Source of the DNA: CAYJPA01 sp964371945
Lineage (GTDB): Bacteria > Chloroflexota > Chloroflexia > Thermomicrobiales > UBA6265
Assembly: GCA_964371945.1 (NCBI GenBank)
Contig: CAYJPA010000060.1
Coordinates: forward strand, 1-37,074
Direction of reading: 5' to 3'
DNA: 37,074 nt
Shown here: one piece after another, positions 33,099 through 37,074 of the stretch
Layout of the letters: each line of letters begins with the position of its first letter
Numbering within the stretch: the stretch's first letter is position 1
Program-made: the position numbers and the translations under genes
The notes under the pieces: generated by a model
Told to the model about the DNA's origin: nothing
The model's database searches: none
What the model saw: the letters and a program-made list of their open reading frames with translations, nothing else

Positions 33099-34009
33099 CC
33101 CAGCAGGAGTTGCGACTGCATCGGCAGCTCATCCAGAGCACCGCGAATCGCCGCGACATGCTCAGGCCGGGTGCCGCAGCATCCGCCGGCGATCTGGGCC
33201 CCGGCGCGAATCCATCCCAGAGCAACGGCGGCGTATTCTTCGCTGGTGACGGCGTCATCGGCCGCCCATCCCACGGAAGCCTCGACCGCTCCGAGATTGG
33301 CGTAACCGCCAATTGGGAGCGCCGTCAGCTTCTTCATCTCGGTTATTGCCGCTGTTACGACCGCGGGCGGCGAGCAGTTTACAAAGATCGCCGAAACCGG
33401 CTGCTTGCTCAGTCGCGCCACCGCCAAGTCAAGTGTTTCGCCGCTCAGAAGCCGCCCGTCCGATCCGAGAACGAATCCGACCGTGACATCCAATCCGGTT
33501 TCGAGCCCCGCTTTGACGGCCGCTGCCGCTTCTTCGATCAAGGGCATGGTTTCGATCATCAGAAAATCGGCGCCGGCTTCAGCAAGTTGTCTCGACTGGA
33601 TCCGGTGCTCCGCCAGCGAGGTGTCGTCTCCGGGCGAGTGCCACGGCGAATAACAGTCTTCGAGCGGCGCGAGCGAGCCCGCGACAAGGGCATTTCCTCC
33701 AGACTCGGTAACTGCCTCCCTCGCCAGCCGGACTGCCAAAGCATCCAGGGCTTCCGCCTCATCCGGATCCCGTCCAGCCCGCGACAACATGCGTCTTGTC
33801 GTGCGAAAAGTGTCCGTGACAAGAATGTCGGCTCCCGCTGTCGCGTAATCGAGGTGTATTGCTTTCACAACTTCGGGCCGCTCGATCAAGCCCCAGGCCG
33901 ACCAGAGCGGCAGATACGTTCGCACTCCCCGGCGATCGAGCTCCGTGCCCATCGCGCCATCAAGCAGGAGTGGCTGACCGGAGGCGAGGCGATCGACAAG
34001 CAATCCCAT
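33095..34009 (-). CDS. Homocysteine S-methyltransferase family protein
   Basis: A cytoplasmic zinc-dependent methyltransferase of 304 residues related to MmuM and to the N-terminal domain of cobalamin-dependent methionine synthase. The zinc-binding cysteines are in place: Cys212 (VNCSPP) and the Cys277-Cys278 pair (GGCCGT). The family start LLLDGAMGTELDRRG is at about 14-28. Such enzymes transfer a methyl group, often from S-methylmethionine or a betaine, to homocysteine. The methyl donor is not deducible. The upstream membrane-protein stop lies two bases from the ATG (34007-34009), and the gene overlaps the decayed oxidoreductase start by four bases, so three genes form one minus-strand unit. 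Confidence 0.92.
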   Translation of the reverse strand: MGLLVDRLASGQPLLLDGAMGTELDRRGVRTYLPLWSAWGLIERPEVVKAIHLDYATAGADILVTDTFRTTRRMLSRAGRDPDEAEALDALAVRLAREAVTESGGNALVAGSLAPLEDCYSPWHSPGDDTSLAEHRIQSRQLAEAGADFLMIETMPLIEEAAAAVKAGLETGLDVTVGFVLGSDGRLLSGETLDLAVARLSKQPVSAIFVNCSPPAVVTAAITEMKKLTALPIGGYANLGAVEASVGWAADDAVTSEEYAAVALGWIRAGAQIAGGCCGTRPEHVAAIRGALDELPMQSQLLLG

Positions 34010-34011
34010 CG

Positions 34012-34371
34012 TTACGCGCTCTGACCAATCGCATACGCGATGATCGCCAGGGCAGTCGTGCCCGCGGTCGCGATTGACGCAAGTCGCGCCCGTTTTGACA
34101 CCTCTTCGATCGTATTCGCCTTACCATGCTCGAGACCGACGGTGGCGATAGCGCCCAGCGCGAAGAGGTAGTGCCAGGCCGAAATCGAGTGATCGCCGCC
34201 CAAGAGGTTGAAGCCGATGACGTACTGGACGAAGAGCAGTCCGGCCGCGCCGAACGAAAGCTGCCGTGACCAGGAGATCGATTTTCCCCGAAGCTGCATC
34301 AGATTAATGATCGTCAGCGCTAGAAACGCGATCACCACCAACGTACCCACACCCTCGTGAAACCTGACCAT
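34012..34371 (-). CDS. Small four-helix membrane protein of unknown function
   Basis: A 119-residue protein with four predicted transmembrane helices (GTLVVIAFLALTIINLMQL, FGAAGLLFVQYVIGFNLLG, AWHYLFALGAIATVGLEHG, IATAGTTALAIIAYAIG). His residues in helix-adjacent positions (FHEG, DHSISAWHYL, LEHG) recall small heme-binding or cytochrome-like membrane proteins, but no family was recognised. ATG at 34369-34371 is chosen because AAGGAG lies 8 bases upstream; further upstream in-frame ATGs lack this. It is the first gene of the unit with the homocysteine methyltransferase, whose start follows its stop by two bases. Confidence 0.72.
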   Translation of the reverse strand: MVRFHEGVGTLVVIAFLALTIINLMQLRGKSISWSRQLSFGAAGLLFVQYVIGFNLLGGDHSISAWHYLFALGAIATVGLEHGKANTIEEVSKRARLASIATAGTTALAIIAYAIGQSA

Positions 34372-34532
34372 TGGTTGTACTCCTTGTTGCATCGCACGTT
34401 GGCATTCGCGTGAAATTTGCCGCTGCCGCAATTGCACCAGCCACACTTCAAATTCGCAACATGAAGTCCGGAATCATTGGAAGGGATACCCGAGCTTTAC
34501 ACAAAGAGCGCCCGGAACAACGATCCCTGCCT

Positions 34533-34541
34533 TGATATACT
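34533..34541 (+). promoter_or_regulatory. Extended -10 element before the acetyl-CoA synthetase gene
   Basis: TGATATACT at 34533-34541 is a near-consensus extended -10 element (TGn TATACT). It lies about 105 bases before the start codon at 34646. The -35 region is not recognisable, as is usual for extended -10 promoters. Confidence 0.42.
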
Positions 34542-34645
34542 CAGGCAATCTGAGAAAGCCGCTTCGCGGCGCGCATACCGGCCACGATTCCCCTACGTGG
34601 ACCGACTGCGCTTGTCACCACAATCAATCAGGGAGGAATCCGGGG

Positions 34646-36616
<1,971 letters not shown>

Positions 36617-36748
36617 AGGTTGAACGCTTGGACCGCGCATTACGGCGATCAACAGAGTTCCAGTGCGCGTTTTGAACTGTGATCGACTGACCGAGCGCAC
36701 ATGTCGAGAACTGCAACCCTATTCCCAGTTTCCGAGTCTACTGAAGGA

Positions 36749-36779
36749 ACGAGCTCCACGCGGAATGCGTGGAGCTCGT
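36749..36779. terminator. Perfect 13-base-stem hairpin, probable bidirectional terminator
   Basis: ACGAGCTCCACGC (36749-36761) and its exact complement (36767-36779) enclose the loop GGAAT. It lies 130 bases after the acs stop and also beyond the convergent Cys-rich gene's end, so it could stop transcription from both sides. No long T-tract follows on either strand, so the mechanism is uncertain. Confidence 0.55.
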
Positions 36780-36783
36780 CTCT

Positions 36784-36834
36784 GGAGCAATGCTCCGAGC
36801 CGGGTCTGTTGTGTACCCGACGAATAGACCCGGC
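36784..36834. repeat. Two further hairpins following the terminator-like stem
   Basis: GGAGC (36784-36788) pairs with GCTCC (36792-36796) around AAT. GCCGGGTCT (36799-36807) pairs exactly with AGACCCGGC (36826-36834) around an 18-base loop. With the preceding 13-base stem they make three tandem stem-loops in 86 bases. Confidence 0.5.
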
Positions 36835-36910
36835 CCAATTTGCTTAGCTTGCGATCAACTCGCACATTCGCGCGATCACGTTACAGGGTAAGTGCGTCGC
36901 CCCCCTGGTT

Positions 36911-37072
36911 CTAGTAGCAGCCGCAATCATCCCCCATGGTGTAACCCTCGTCGCAGTAGTACGCAGAGCAGTCACAACTGCATGTCCCGGGCTCTTGGTA
37001 ACCATAGCAAGGCGGGCACGCGGTGTCATTGCACCAGCAGTTTTCGCTGTCCCAGTTATTGCAGTAGTACTG
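36911..37072 (-). CDS. C-terminus of a very Cys-rich protein, cut by the right edge
   Basis: Reading the minus strand from the edge gives 53 residues, ending at TAG 36911-36913. It is too short and start-less to be called as a complete ORF. About 13 of the 53 residues are cysteine, arranged as YYCNNW, NCWCND, ACPPCYG, TCSCDCS, YYCDEG and DDCGCY. Acidic, Tyr and Gly residues fill the gaps, with almost no Lys or Leu. Spacing such as C-x-C and C-x-x-C suggests a disulfide-rich extracellular domain or a metal-binding tail; I do not recognise the family. The other frames on both strands give no comparable pattern. Start and signal sequence lie outside the window. Confidence 0.65.
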   Translation of the reverse strand, partial: QYYCNNWDSENCWCNDTACPPCYGYQEPGTCSCDCSAYYCDEGYTMGDDCGCY

Positions 37073-37074
37073 GT

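Larger units (their letters stand above)
36617..36910. other. Intergenic region with hairpin cluster
   Basis: No gene is supported between acs and the Cys-rich frame at the right edge. The first part (36617-36748) shows nothing notable. The middle (36749-36834) holds three adjacent hairpins, described separately. The remainder is unremarkable. Confidence 0.5.

Noticed and set aside
32957..34024. Plus-strand open frame of 355 codons over the homocysteine methyltransferase gene
   Set aside because: The minus-strand enzyme is intact with its zinc cysteines; the plus-strand frame is its shadow.

Overview
The window is a 37 kb piece of a high-GC bacterial chromosome, cut at both ends. It is densely coding with short operons. 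Several products have twin-arginine-type leaders or tandem SH3 plus L,D-transpeptidase architectures, and there is a DUF2207 membrane protein, a MurJ flippase and a TagA/WecB glycosyltransferase. Together these suggest a Chloroflexota bacterium, perhaps near Thermomicrobia/Sphaerobacter. That placement is inference from protein flavour only; no rRNA or phylogenetic marker was analysed. No tRNA, rRNA, CRISPR array, insertion sequence or phage gene was found.

Layout. (1) 1-3391, minus strand: a cupin protein, a xylose-isomerase-type TIM barrel and a Gfo/Idh/MocA dehydrogenase form a small sugar or polyol catabolic set, followed by a frameshifted methyltransferase cut by the left edge. (2) 3534-8284, plus strand: a large BNR/VPS10-type beta-propeller protein and a delta-1-pyrroline-5-carboxylate dehydrogenase. 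(3) 8347-13887, minus strand: a spermidine/putrescine-type binding protein and its ATPase (split by an in-frame TAG, no permeases nearby), then a second unit with its own promoter: an RpiR-type regulator, an SDR dehydrogenase and an M20 peptidase. (4) 14268-16497: a DDAH-like amidinohydrolase and, divergently, a one-piece LarC. (5) 16514-21631, minus strand: DUF2207 protein, TagA/WecB glycosyltransferase, zinc-ribbon membrane protein and MurJ, a probable envelope operon. (6) 21745-25034, plus strand: a Fur-family regulator followed by a complete zinc/manganese ABC importer. (7) 25050-31884: an exported-protein neighbourhood with two paralogous SH3/L,D-transpeptidases, a transglutaminase-fold membrane protein lacking the catalytic cysteine, a C39-type cysteine peptidase, and an Lrp/AsnC regulator with a C-terminal AT-hook. 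(8) 31899-34371, minus strand: a small membrane protein, a homocysteine S-methyltransferase and a decayed FAD-dependent oxidoreductase. (9) 34646-36616: acetyl-CoA synthetase, followed by a cluster of hairpins and the C-terminus of an extremely Cys-rich protein entering from the right edge.

Functional themes are catabolism of arginine/proline/polyamine-type compounds and acetate (P5C dehydrogenase, DDAH-like enzyme, polyamine-type importer remnant, Acs), transition-metal supply (Fur with ABC importer, LarC) and cell-envelope construction (MurJ/TagA operon, transpeptidase/peptidase cluster). Three genes show disabling lesions: the methyltransferase, the ABC ATPase and the FAD oxidoreductase. 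For single-base lesions an assembly error cannot be excluded from the sequence alone; the FAD gene carries several and is a convincing pseudogene. The best candidates for undescribed biology are the exported-protein cluster of region 7 and the Cys-rich protein at the right edge.
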